Positions 1 to 5,317 of a stretch of DNA of 5,363 nucleotides are shown piece by piece; the first letter of the stretch is position 1, and each line of letters starts with the position of its first letter. The stretch comes from an uncultured Rhodocyclaceae bacterium. Its GTDB lineage: Bacteria > Pseudomonadota > Gammaproteobacteria > Burkholderiales > Rhodocyclaceae. The translations under genes and the position numbers were made by a program. Location: positions 1 through 5,363 of the forward strand of contig CAIYZZ010000466.1 in assembly GCA_903930805.1 (NCBI GenBank), in the 5' to 3' direction. The notes below the pieces were generated by a model. That model did not search any database, was not told the DNA's origin, and saw only the letters and a program-made list of their open reading frames with translations.

Positions 1-723
1 CGCTGCGGTGTTACGCCGCAACGCCTTGATTCCCATCCACGCCAGGGCAGCTGTGCCGACGACTGGAAGCAGCAGCGCGTAGGCCAGTCCAAGGAAGGGT
101 GCCGCAATGAACAGAGCCACGTTCTTCGTGAAGGTGAGGAGCTTTCCTGGTGCCGATGATTTCGCGAACGCGCTGATTCCCATGTACGCCAGCGCACCGA
201 GGCCGACGAACGGAAGCGCAACGGCATAGAGCAGACCGATGAAGGGTGCCGCCATGAAGAGGCCAATCTTCTTCAGCTGGCTTTCAGCTTCAACAGTTGC
301 CGCTGATTGCGGACCGGCAGCTTCCACCAGACCCGGAAGAACTGAGGGAACGGCGTCAAGCAGGGCCTTGGTCAGGCTTCCCTCGATCATTTCAGGCGAA
401 AGTGGCTTTTGCATGAAGGACGACACGCCTGCTGCCTCAGCGCGATCCTGATTCGCTTTGGAGCCATATCCGGTAACGATTACCACCGGTGTCCAGGGGC
501 GCTCCACTCTGAGACGTTCGGCCAGTTCGATCCCACTCATGCCGGGCATCTTGATATCCGTGAAGACGACGTCGTACTCGCCCTCTTGTACCTTGTTCAA
601 GGCTTCTTGAGCATTTCCGGCGGTAACAACCACATAACCTTTTTGTGAAAGAACACGGTTGAAACTCTTGCCAACCACCGGGTCGTCATCTACGACCAGC
701 ACTTTGTGTTGTAACGCGCTCAT
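1..723 (-). CDS. Response regulator receiver with duplicated C-terminal hydrophobic module (3' end outside window)
   Basis: Reading leftward from ATG at 723-721, the frame stays open for 241 codons to the window edge, so the C-terminus is missing. Residues 7-122 form a CheY-like receiver: acidic pocket D12/D13, phospho-acceptor D56 in FTDIKMPG, switch Thr T84 in VTGYG, and K106 in QKPLSP. After an Ala/Pro/Glu-rich linker (about 123-150) come two related hydrophobic stretches, 153-187 and 202-236, each built as APF-GL-YA--LP-VG-ALA-MGI. They are typical of membrane-inserted helices or hairpins. Known for the family: receivers are phosphorylated on Asp by a partner histidine kinase. Inferred: this receiver is held at the inner membrane and signals by protein contact, since no DNA-binding or enzymatic domain is visible. 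An AAGGAG Shine-Dalgarno lies 6 nt before the start. It sits 78 bp downstream of another receiver gene on the same strand and is probably co-transcribed with it. The receiver assignment is firm; the role of the tail is unknown. Confidence 0.9.
   Translation of the reverse strand, partial: MSALQHKVLVVDDDPVVGKSFNRVLSQKGYVVVTAGNAQEALNKVQEGEYDVVFTDIKMPGMSGIELAERLRVERPWTPVVIVTGYGSKANQDRAEAAGVSSFMQKPLSPEMIEGSLTKALLDAVPSVLPGLVEAAGPQSAATVEAESQLKKIGLFMAAPFIGLLYAVALPFVGLGALAYMGISAFAKSSAPGKLLTFTKNVALFIAAPFLGLAYALLLPVVGTAALAWMGIKALRRNTAA
16..267 (-). repeat. Tandem duplication encoding the two hydrophobic modules
   Basis: Nucleotides 16-120 and 163-267 encode two 35-residue segments in the same frame, offset by exactly 147 bp (49 codons). 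By hand alignment 21 of 35 residues are identical, including APF, GL, YA, LP, VG, ALA and MGI. DNA similarity is also visible, for example GATTCCCAT followed by ACGCCAG in both copies. The protein-level match and the clean 49-codon period indicate an internal duplication rather than chance hydrophobic similarity. More copies could lie beyond the left edge. Confidence 0.85.
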
Positions 724-729
724 GATTTT

Positions 730-735
730 CTCCTT
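730..735 (-). promoter_or_regulatory. Shine-Dalgarno for the receiver-membrane protein
   Basis: AAGGAG on the minus strand, 6 nt before ATG 723-721. It fixes the start of a gene that runs off the window. I see no convincing separate promoter in the 78-bp gap 724-801, which fits co-transcription with the upstream receiver gene. Confidence 0.8.
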
Positions 736-801
736 GAATTCGCGGGCCTAGTCTGCTTGTTCGGCAACTCGCCCTAAGTTGATTTGTTTCTGTCCTGGTT
801 T

Positions 802-1221
802 CTATCTGGCGACTTCGCACCGATCCTGTTGCACTCCACGCAAGGCCCAAGTCTTGTGCAGCATTGCAGCGTTTGCCGCATTGATGACTTCGTCAGGACC
901 AACCGGCTTCGCCAGATAATCGTAGGCACCCAGCGTTACCGCTTGCTTGGCTGACTCGATCGCGGGGTATCCGGTGATCATGATGACTTCGCTTTCGGGC
1001 CATTTTTCCTTGATGGTCTTGAGAACTTCCATGCCGTCCATTTCGGGCATGCGCTGATCAAGCAACACAACGTCAAACGGTTGCTGTTCCATTGCCAGCA
1101 AAGCTTCCTCGCCGTTCCATGCCACCTCGACCGCGCAACTCTCACCCGTCAAGGTCCTCACATATGAGCGTCGTACGACCTCTTCGTCATCTACCACCAG
1201 AACTTTGGTTTTCGCATTCAT
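802..1221 (-). CDS. Stand-alone receiver-domain response regulator (CheY/NtrC-receiver-like)
   Basis: A 139-residue protein made almost only of one receiver domain (about residues 5-122). Visible signature residues are D11/D12 in VVDDEE, phospho-acceptor D55 in LLDQRMPEMDG, switch Thr T83 in MITGYP, Y102 and K105 in YDYLAKP. The LGAYDYLAKP--PDEV stretch resembles receivers of NtrC-type regulators, but no AAA+ or HTH domain follows; only about 17 residues remain after the domain. It is therefore likely a phosphorelay shuttle or protein-interaction regulator in the cytoplasm. I chose ATG at 1221-1219, preceded by AGAGGTGG. A longer TTG-initiated reading (from 1266) would begin inside the -12 element of the predicted sigma-54 promoter and has no ribosome site. 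It is the first gene of a probable two-gene operon with the receiver-membrane gene. The partner kinase is not in the window. Confidence 0.92.
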   Translation of the reverse strand: MNAKTKVLVVDDEEVVRRSYVRTLTGESCAVEVAWNGEEALLAMEQQPFDVVLLDQRMPEMDGMEVLKTIKEKWPESEVIMITGYPAIESAKQAVTLGAYDYLAKPVGPDEVINAANAAMLHKTWALRGVQQDRCEVAR

Positions 1222-1226
1222 TTTGT

Positions 1227-1234
1227 CCACCTCT
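1227..1234 (-). promoter_or_regulatory. Shine-Dalgarno deciding the ATG start at 1221
   Basis: AGAGGTGG on the minus strand, with its GAGG core 8 nt before ATG 1221-1219. It supports the 139-residue product over the TTG-started 154-residue alternative. Confidence 0.75.
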
Positions 1235-1261
1235 TGCGTTTCATCTACTTGCTTGTGATTT

Positions 1262-1277
1262 AGCAATCCCCATGCCC
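1262..1277 (-). promoter_or_regulatory. Sigma-54 (-24/-12) promoter for the receiver operon
   Basis: On the minus strand the sequence GGGCATGGGGATTGCT matches the RpoN consensus TGGCACG-N4-TTGCW at 10 of 12 specified positions. The invariant GG (1276-1275) and GC (1264-1263) are exactly 10 bp apart. Transcription would start near 1251, giving a leader of about 30 nt that carries the Shine-Dalgarno. Known: such promoters need an AAA+ enhancer-binding activator, usually bound upstream. The 330 bp of non-coding DNA on that side leaves room for its sites. The activator is not in this window. Prediction only; no start site has been measured. Confidence 0.65.
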
Positions 1278-1498
1278 GCTACTGATTATTTAGATACATC
1301 TGTTTTTTAACAACAGGTTACATAGGGTAATGGATAAGCTTGCGTTGCCATGAAGTCACCTCAATAGCCGACTCAAGTACATCTAAAATAGGCACCTAAA
1401 GCAGCTCATTCAAGAAATGTCATTAATAATTAGATAGATAGATGCCTTGAGTGGGAATTGCATTTGTATGCGCCCGTGCGGAGGTGATGCGTCAAGCG

Positions 1499-1523
1499 GG
1501 AAAAGAAAGTTGCATTCTTTTCC
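1499..1523. repeat. 9-bp perfect inverted repeat, 7-nt spacer
   Basis: GGAAAAGAA (1499-1507) and its exact complement TTCTTTTCC (1515-1523) flank AGTTGCA. A 9-bp perfect match at such short spacing is unlikely by chance in a 350-bp region. There is no following T-run, so it does not look like a terminator. It could be an operator or activator site, or a short hairpin in a gmk leader if transcription starts upstream. Confidence 0.5.
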
Positions 1524-1546
1524 ATGCCACTCCAGTTCCGGTGGCT

Positions 1547-1572
1547 GCGCCGTCCCGCTAGCGCCGACTTTT
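1547..1572 (+). repeat. 26-bp dispersed element, copy 1 (upstream of gmk)
   Basis: Runs from GCGCCGTCCC through CGCTAGCG to GCCGACTTTT. It matches 5292-5317 at 25 of 26 positions; the only difference is C at 1554 versus T at 5299. It contains the palindrome CGCTAGCG. It lies 41 bp before the gmk start, on the same strand as the second copy. Confidence 0.75.
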
Positions 1573-1598
1573 TACGGTAAGCTGGCGTTCGTTACATT
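1571..1598 (+). promoter_or_regulatory. Weak sigma-70-type promoter candidate for gmk
   Basis: TTTACG (1571-1576), a 16-bp spacer, then TACATT (1593-1598); each hexamer matches the consensus at 4 of 6. Transcription would start near 1605, leaving only about 9 nt before the gmk ATG. This would fit the lack of a good Shine-Dalgarno there. Low confidence: 4-of-6 pairs are common by chance. Confidence 0.25.
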
Positions 1599-1613
1599 CA
1601 TTCCGTCAATGCC

Positions 1614-2270
1614 ATGAACGTCCCATCCACCATTGCAGCCGCCTCTGACACCGTCACCGCCGGTGCACTCTTCATCGTCTCGGCCCCGTCCGGTGCCGGA
1701 AAGACCACCTTGGTGAAAATGCTCATGGAGCACGACCCTGGCATCCGGCACTCCATTTCCTACACGACGCGACAGCCCCGACCGGGGGAACAGAACGGGC
1801 GTGAATATCATTTCATCGACATCCAGACTTTTGTCGCAATGCGCGATCGCGGCGATTTTCTCGAGTGGGCGGAGGTGCATGGTAATTTTTATGGCACCTC
1901 GCGCGCCTGGTTGCTCGACGAGATGCGCGCCGGCCGCGACACCCTGCTCGAGATCGACTGGCAGGGCGCCCAGCAGGTGCGTGCGCTGGTACCCGGTGCG
2001 GTGAGTATTTTCATCCTGCCACCCTCGATCGATGAGTTGGAACGGCGCCTGCGCGCACGGGGACATGATAGCGAAGAGGTGATCCAGCGCCGTGCCGCCG
2101 CAGCTCTGGGTGAATTACGGCATGTCGATGAGTTCGATTTTGCTATAATCAACAACCACTTGCAGGATGCGCTGGGAGACTTGGCTGCGGCAGTGCGCGC
2201 CTCACGTCTAAATTTCCAGCGCCAGCGGGCACGTCATCCGGACGCCTTCCGCTTTCTTACATCCCACTGA
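1614..2270 (+). CDS. gmk: Guanylate kinase
   Basis: Phosphorylates GMP (and dGMP) to GDP with ATP in the cytoplasm; essential in purine nucleotide supply and upstream of GTP and (p)ppGpp. The 218 residues match the family's usual length of about 205-220. P-loop at residues 23-32 ([10 protein letters not shown], catalytic K30). GMP-binding region: S49, Y50, R53 in [13 protein letters not shown], then Y65 in GREYHF, E84 in [14 protein letters not shown], and D115 in [13 protein letters not shown]. Lid-region arginines lie around 144-160, and the C-terminal FDFAIINN motif at 174-181. The start ATG is the only sensible one. It gives about 15 residues before the first beta strand and lacks a clear ribosome site. 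It heads a same-strand cluster with rpoZ 17 bp downstream, the order also seen in E. coli. yicC, a frequent neighbour before gmk, is absent here. Confidence 0.97.
   Translation: MNVPSTIAAASDTVTAGALFIVSAPSGAGKTTLVKMLMEHDPGIRHSISYTTRQPRPGEQNGREYHFIDIQTFVAMRDRGDFLEWAEVHGNFYGTSRAWLLDEMRAGRDTLLEIDWQGAQQVRALVPGAVSIFILPPSIDELERRLRARGHDSEEVIQRRAAAALGELRHVDEFDFAIINNHLQDALGDLAAAVRASRLNFQRQRARHPDAFRFLTSH
2142..2149 (+). promoter_or_regulatory. Extended -10 promoter inside gmk, directed at rpoZ-spoT
   Basis: TGCTATAAT (2141-2149 with the preceding T) is a perfect TGN-TATAAT extended -10. No good -35 hexamer lies 16-18 bp upstream, which extended -10 promoters tolerate. It is about 140 bp before the rpoZ start. 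The motif uses the codons GCT ATA ATC of gmk. By my reading this is the only ATA Ile codon in gmk, rpoZ or spoT, so the motif is not simply produced by usual codon choice. Predicted, not measured. Confidence 0.5.
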
Positions 2271-2287
2271 ATACCAAAGGAATCATC

Positions 2288-2494
2288 ATGGCTCGCGTCA
2301 CTATTGAAGACTGCATCAAGCAAATTCCCAACCGCTTCCAGATGACCCTGGCCGCCACTGTCCGTGCCCGTCAAATCACCATGGGCAGCACGCCCATGGT
2401 CGAAGTCGACCGGGACAAGGCTACCGTGCTGGCGTTGCGCGAACTGGCTGAAGGTAAGTACGGGCTAGAAATTCTCAACCGCGGGCAAGCCTGA
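2288..2494 (+). CDS. rpoZ: DNA-directed RNA polymerase subunit omega
   Basis: A 68-residue omega subunit, which binds and stabilises beta-prime in RNA polymerase. The N-terminus [18 protein letters not shown] and the following [10 protein letters not shown] are the conserved omega core; [17 protein letters not shown] forms the later helix. It is shorter than the 91-residue E. coli protein, lacking the variable C-terminal tail, as is usual in betaproteobacteria. Residues 2-5 (ARVT) are identical to the E. coli residues that help form (p)ppGpp site 1 at the omega/beta-prime interface, so that half-site looks intact. The ribosome site AAAGGAA lies before the ATG. Located 17 bp after gmk and 31 bp before spoT, so probably co-transcribed, with an additional internal promoter possible in gmk. 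Confidence 0.97.
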   Translation: MARVTIEDCIKQIPNRFQMTLAATVRARQITMGSTPMVEVDRDKATVLALRELAEGKYGLEILNRGQA

Positions 2495-2525
2495 CGCCAA
2501 ATGATGTAGTGCGGGGAATCAATCC

Positions 2526-4778
2526 ATGTCGGCGGCCACGCCTTCCCTGCACTCTTCTTCATCGCGTTCGCGGCGAAAGGTGGAATCTGATGAGCCGCCG
2601 ATCATCCCGCTCGACATGCATCCGCCGGTCGACCTGGCGGAAGATCTAGAACATTTTCTCGCCCAACTTGCCTCTTACCTGAAGCCAGAAGACGTCGATC
2701 AGATCACGGCGGCCTACCATTTTTCGGCCAATGCGCATCGCGGCCAGTTTCGCTCCAGCGGCGACCCCTACATCTCGCATCCGCTGGCCGTAGCCGAAAC
2801 GCTGGCGCACTGGCGGCTCGACCCGCAAGCGCTGACCGCCGCGCTGCTGCACGACGTTATGGAAGACACCGCCATCACCAAGGCGCAGATTGCGCAGGAT
2901 TTCGGCAAGGTGACGGCCGAGTTGGTTGATGGCGTCTCCAAGATCGACCGTATCGAACACCAGTCTTACGAAGATGCGCAGGCAGAAAACTTTCGCAAGA
3001 TGCTACTGGCGATGGCGCAGGATGTGCGCGTCATCCTCATCAAGCTGGCCGACCGGCTACACAACATGCGCACGCTGGACTCCTTGCGGGCCGAGAAGCG
3101 CCACCGTGTTTCCCGCGAAACGCTCGACATCTACGCCCCCATCGCCAACCGGCTCGGCCTCAACACGCTGTATCGCGAGATGCAGGAACTGGCGTTTCGC
3201 AATCTCCATCCCATGCGTTATCGCGTACTGGCCAAGGCGGTACGCGGGGCGCGCGGCAACCGGCGCGAGGTGGTCAGCAAGATTCTCGCCGCGATCCAGC
3301 AACGTCTGCCCGAATGCAACATTACCGCCGAAGTGATGGGGCGCGAAAAACATCTCTACGGTGTTTACCGCAAGATGCGCGACAAGCGTCTTTCCTTTTC
3401 ACAGGTTCTCGACATCTATGGGTTTCGCATCATCGTCGCCGACGTACCAACCTGCTATCTGGCACTGGGCGCGCTGCATGGCCTCTATAAACCAGTGCCA
3501 GGCAAGTTCAAGGACTACATCGCCATCCCCAAGGCCAACGGCTACCAGTCGCTGCACACCACGCTGATCGGCCCCTATGGTATGCCGGTCGAGTTGCAGA
3601 TTCGCACGCGCGAGATGCACCATGTCGCCGACAGTGGCGTCGCCTCGCACTGGCTCTACAAGGATGAGCAGTCGCTGTCGGAGTTGCAGCGCACCACCCA
3701 TCAGTGGCTGCAATCCCTGATCGATCTACAGACCGCGACGGTCGATTCCGCCGAGTTCCTCGAACACGTCAAGGTCGACCTGTTTCCCGGCGAGGTCTAT
3801 GTATTTACCCCAGCGGGCAAAATTCTTTCGCTGCGGCGGGGCGTCACCGCAGTCGATTTCGCCTATGCGGTGCACACCGATATTGGCAACCGCTGCATCG
3901 CCTGCAAGATCAATCACGAGCATATGCCGCTGCGTACCGAACTCAGAAATGGCGATCGCGTCGAGATCATCACTGCACCGAATGCCGCACCAAATCCAAA
4001 TTGGCTTGGCTTCGTCAAAAGCGGCAAGGCGCGCGCACAAATTCGCCACTTCCTCAAGACCAGACAAAACGAGCAATCGGCTGAGCTCGGCGCCCATCTC
4101 CTGTCGCAAGCACTTAGTAGCCTGGGGCATCGACTCGAAGAGTTGGGGATCTTCACATGGCAACGCTTTCTCAACACTTTTACCGGCAAATCCCAGCAGG
4201 AAGTACTCACCGATATCGGGCTGGGCAAACGTCTGCCGGCCATCGTTGCCCGTCGTCTGCTCGATGGTCACGCCTCGGGTGGTCCGGTAGCGCGCGCTGC
4301 CGGCGCCATCCCGGTCAATAGCAACCAGGGCATGGCAATGCATCTGGCGCATTGCTGCCGGCCGATCCCCGGCGACCCAATCATCGGCGTTATCAAGACA
4401 GGGCAGGGGCTCGTCGTGCATACCCACGATTGCCCCAGCTTGCGCAACCACAAGGCAGGGCGCGGCCCCGGGGGGCGCAAGGAATGGGTCGATGTCGAAT
4501 GGGATGCGAATGCCACCGGCCCCTTCGAGGTAATGATCCGCATCGTCACCCACAACACGCCGGGCGTACTGGCACGCCTGGCCGCCACCATCGCCGAACA
4601 AGATGCCAACATTGCCAACGTACGCATGGACGAAGGCGAGGGTACTAGCACCGCACTCTATTTCACCCTGCAAGTCAGCGGGCGCCCGCATTTGGCGAGT
4701 ATCCTGCGCAACCTGCGGCACCTTCCCGCTGTGACCCGCATCACCCGCCTCAAGGAAGAACAACCTCACCGTAACTGA
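2526..4778 (+). CDS. spoT: Bifunctional (p)ppGpp synthetase/hydrolase, SpoT/Rel type
   Basis: A 750-residue RelA/SpoT homologue of normal full length. Domain order: HD hydrolase (about 60-210) with H71 and the intact H109-D110-x-x-E113-D114 motif, so hydrolysis of (p)ppGpp is expected; synthetase (about 265-375) with YGVYRKM (278 on), YGFRI (around G299) and NGYQSLHTT; TGS (416-478) beginning at VDLFPGEVYVFTPAG; helical region; conserved CC region with HLAHCCRPIPGD (H606, C610, C611); and a C-terminal ACT/RRM domain (665-744). The synthetase loop reads KFKD (327-330), close to the RxKD of bifunctional enzymes and unlike the ExDD of synthetase-only RelA. Synteny (gmk-rpoZ-here) matches E. coli spoT. 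Start at ATG 2526 with GGGGAA upstream; M31 (2616) is a possible shorter start, since the first 30 residues are low-complexity. It acts in the cytoplasm in the stringent response. Whether synthesis is strong or weak cannot be read from sequence. Confidence 0.96.
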   Translation: MSAATPSLHSSSSRSRRKVESDEPPIIPLDMHPPVDLAEDLEHFLAQLASYLKPEDVDQITAAYHFSANAHRGQFRSSGDPYISHPLAVAETLAHWRLDPQALTAALLHDVMEDTAITKAQIAQDFGKVTAELVDGVSKIDRIEHQSYEDAQAENFRKMLLAMAQDVRVILIKLADRLHNMRTLDSLRAEKRHRVSRETLDIYAPIANRLGLNTLYREMQELAFRNLHPMRYRVLAKAVRGARGNRREVVSKILAAIQQRLPECNITAEVMGREKHLYGVYRKMRDKRLSFSQVLDIYGFRIIVADVPTCYLALGALHGLYKPVPGKFKDYIAIPKANGYQSLHTTLIGPYGMPVELQIRTREMHHVADSGVASHWLYKDEQSLSELQRTTHQWLQSLIDLQTATVDSAEFLEHVKVDLFPGEVYVFTPAGKILSLRRGVTAVDFAYAVHTDIGNRCIACKINHEHMPLRTELRNGDRVEIITAPNAAPNPNWLGFVKSGKARAQIRHFLKTRQNEQSAELGAHLLSQALSSLGHRLEELGIFTWQRFLNTFTGKSQQEVLTDIGLGKRLPAIVARRLLDGHASGGPVARAAGAIPVNSNQGMAMHLAHCCRPIPGDPIIGVIKTGQGLVVHTHDCPSLRNHKAGRGPGGRKEWVDVEWDANATGPFEVMIRIVTHNTPGVLARLAATIAEQDANIANVRMDEGEGTSTALYFTLQVSGRPHLASILRNLRHLPAVTRITRLKEEQPHRN

Positions 4779-4791
4779 AGGAACAAAACCG

Positions 4792-4977
4792 ATGGCCTAC
4801 GAATCCGAATACACGAAATTCATGCGCGGCTGGATGCAACAGCATCCTGAAGAGCTTGAGGTGCAAAAGAGCGGTCGCTCACTCTGGTGGGATCGCGGTA
4901 CGCGTAGCCTTGACGAGCAAGCACGCCTCGCGAACGCGAAAGTGCCACAAAGACCCTATTACTACGACACCAACTGA
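4792..4977 (+). CDS. Small DUF3460-like protein
   Basis: A 61-residue soluble, charged protein, with no signal peptide or membrane segment. Features: an N-terminal ESEYTKFMRGWMQQHPE helix-like stretch, then GRSLWWDR, a LDEQARLANAKVPQRPY segment and a Tyr-rich end. This pattern agrees from memory with the betaproteobacterial DUF3460 family (ESx-TxF...HPE-E--Q--GR-LWWD...Q-R---A-V-Q-PY-Y), which has no known function. The Shine-Dalgarno GAAGGAA overlaps the spoT stop codon, and the start lies 13 bp after spoT, so translation is probably coupled. Its conserved placement would suggest a housekeeping accessory role, but nothing here shows what it does. Family call moderately sure, function unknown. 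Confidence 0.82.
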   Translation: MAYESEYTKFMRGWMQQHPEELEVQKSGRSLWWDRGTRSLDEQARLANAKVPQRPYYYDTN

Positions 4978-4986
4978 GAGGGACGA

Positions 4987-5292
4987 GTGAAGCTGGTTAA
5001 ACTTGTCTTGCTTGCTGCCGGCTTGGCACTTGCGGGTCCCGCTGCTGCCGATCTCAAGCTGGCGCAAAAAGAGGGTTGCCTCGGCTGCCACACCGTCGAA
5101 AAGAAACTGGTCGGTCCGGCGTGGAAGGATGTGTCTGCCAAATACAGAGGGGATACCGCTGCGGAAGCCAAGTTGCTTATAAAAGTCCGCGCGGGCGGCA
5201 AAGGCAACTGGGGCGACATCGTGCAACCCCCCAACACCACCACCTCGGATGCCGACCTGAAAATTCTCGTCAAGTTCGTACTTGGGCTATAG
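4987..5292 (+). CDS. Periplasmic class I monoheme cytochrome c with Gln at the axial Met position
   Basis: A 101-residue precursor. Signal peptide about 1-21 (K2, K5, hydrophobic LVLLAAGLALAG, cleavage near AAA|D22), giving a mature protein of about 80 residues, the size of cytochrome c551/c552. Heme motif CLGCH at 31-35 with proximal ligand H35. LVGPAWKDVSAKYRG (41-55) and GGKGNWGDIVxPPN (70-83) match the c551 pattern KGGSGVWGPIPMPPN. At the ligand Met position the codon is CAA (5224-5226), giving Q80. No other Met exists beyond the initiator, and H35 is the only His. Known: family members carry single electrons in the periplasm. Inferred: this one has altered coordination, hence lower potential or an open heme site. 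GTG start with GAGAGGGA upstream, 9 bp after the preceding stop, so probably the same transcript as spoT and the small gene. Confidence 0.93.
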   Translation: MKLVKLVLLAAGLALAGPAAADLKLAQKEGCLGCHTVEKKLVGPAWKDVSAKYRGDTAAEAKLLIKVRAGGKGNWGDIVQPPNTTTSDADLKILVKFVLGL

Positions 5293-5317
5293 CGCCGTTC
5301 CGCTAGCGCCGACTTTT
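5292..5317 (+). repeat. 26-bp dispersed element, copy 2 (after the cytochrome c gene)
   Basis: Matches 1547-1572 at 25 of 26 positions, same orientation. It starts at the last base of the cytochrome c stop codon. TAGCGCCG occurs twice (5290-5297 and 5304-5311), 14 bp apart. Downstream is TATACC (5319-5324), a possible -10 for the next operon, though no good -35 is paired with it. No GC stem plus T-run typical of a terminator is present. Confidence 0.75.

Larger units (their letters stand above)
1278..1613. other. Divergent intergenic region between receiver operon and gmk cluster
   Basis: About 336 bp with no credible gene; AT-richer than its flanks between roughly 1285 and 1440. Contents: candidate upstream region for the sigma-54 promoter, a short TAGA tandem run at 1431-1443, a 9-bp inverted repeat at 1499-1523, one copy of a 26-bp dispersed element at 1547-1572, and a weak promoter candidate for gmk at 1571-1598. 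I see no tRNA, riboswitch-like fold or rho-independent terminator. Confidence 0.6.

Noticed and set aside
239..648. Two plus-strand open frames opposite the left receiver gene
   Set aside because: They are antisense to the receiver-membrane coding sequence, have no ribosome sites and no recognisable motifs.
1222..1266. TTG-initiated N-terminal extension of the 802-1221 receiver
   Set aside because: It starts within the -12 element of the sigma-54 promoter and has no Shine-Dalgarno, while ATG 1221 has AGAGGTGG and gives a normal receiver N-terminus.
1431..1443. TAGA tandem run (three units)
   Set aside because: Too short to be treated as a phase-variable microsatellite and not within a gene or an identified promoter spacer.
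1371..1452. ACTCAAG / CTTGAGT inverted pair (1371-1377 and 1446-1452)
   Set aside because: Seven bp at a 68-bp distance is expected by chance a few times in a region of this size.
1499..1514. Sigma-54 promoter on the plus strand (GG at 1499, TTGCA at 1510)
   Set aside because: GG and GC are 11 bp apart instead of 10, and the rest of the -24 element does not match.
3726..4769. 347-codon open frame on the minus strand
   Set aside because: It lies fully antisense to the clearly homologous spoT gene; its composition is what GC-rich codons give on the opposite strand, and I recognise no domain.
5308..5315. FliA-type -10 (GCCGA...) in the 26-bp element
   Set aside because: Only five of eight positions match, and no TAAA lies at the required distance upstream.
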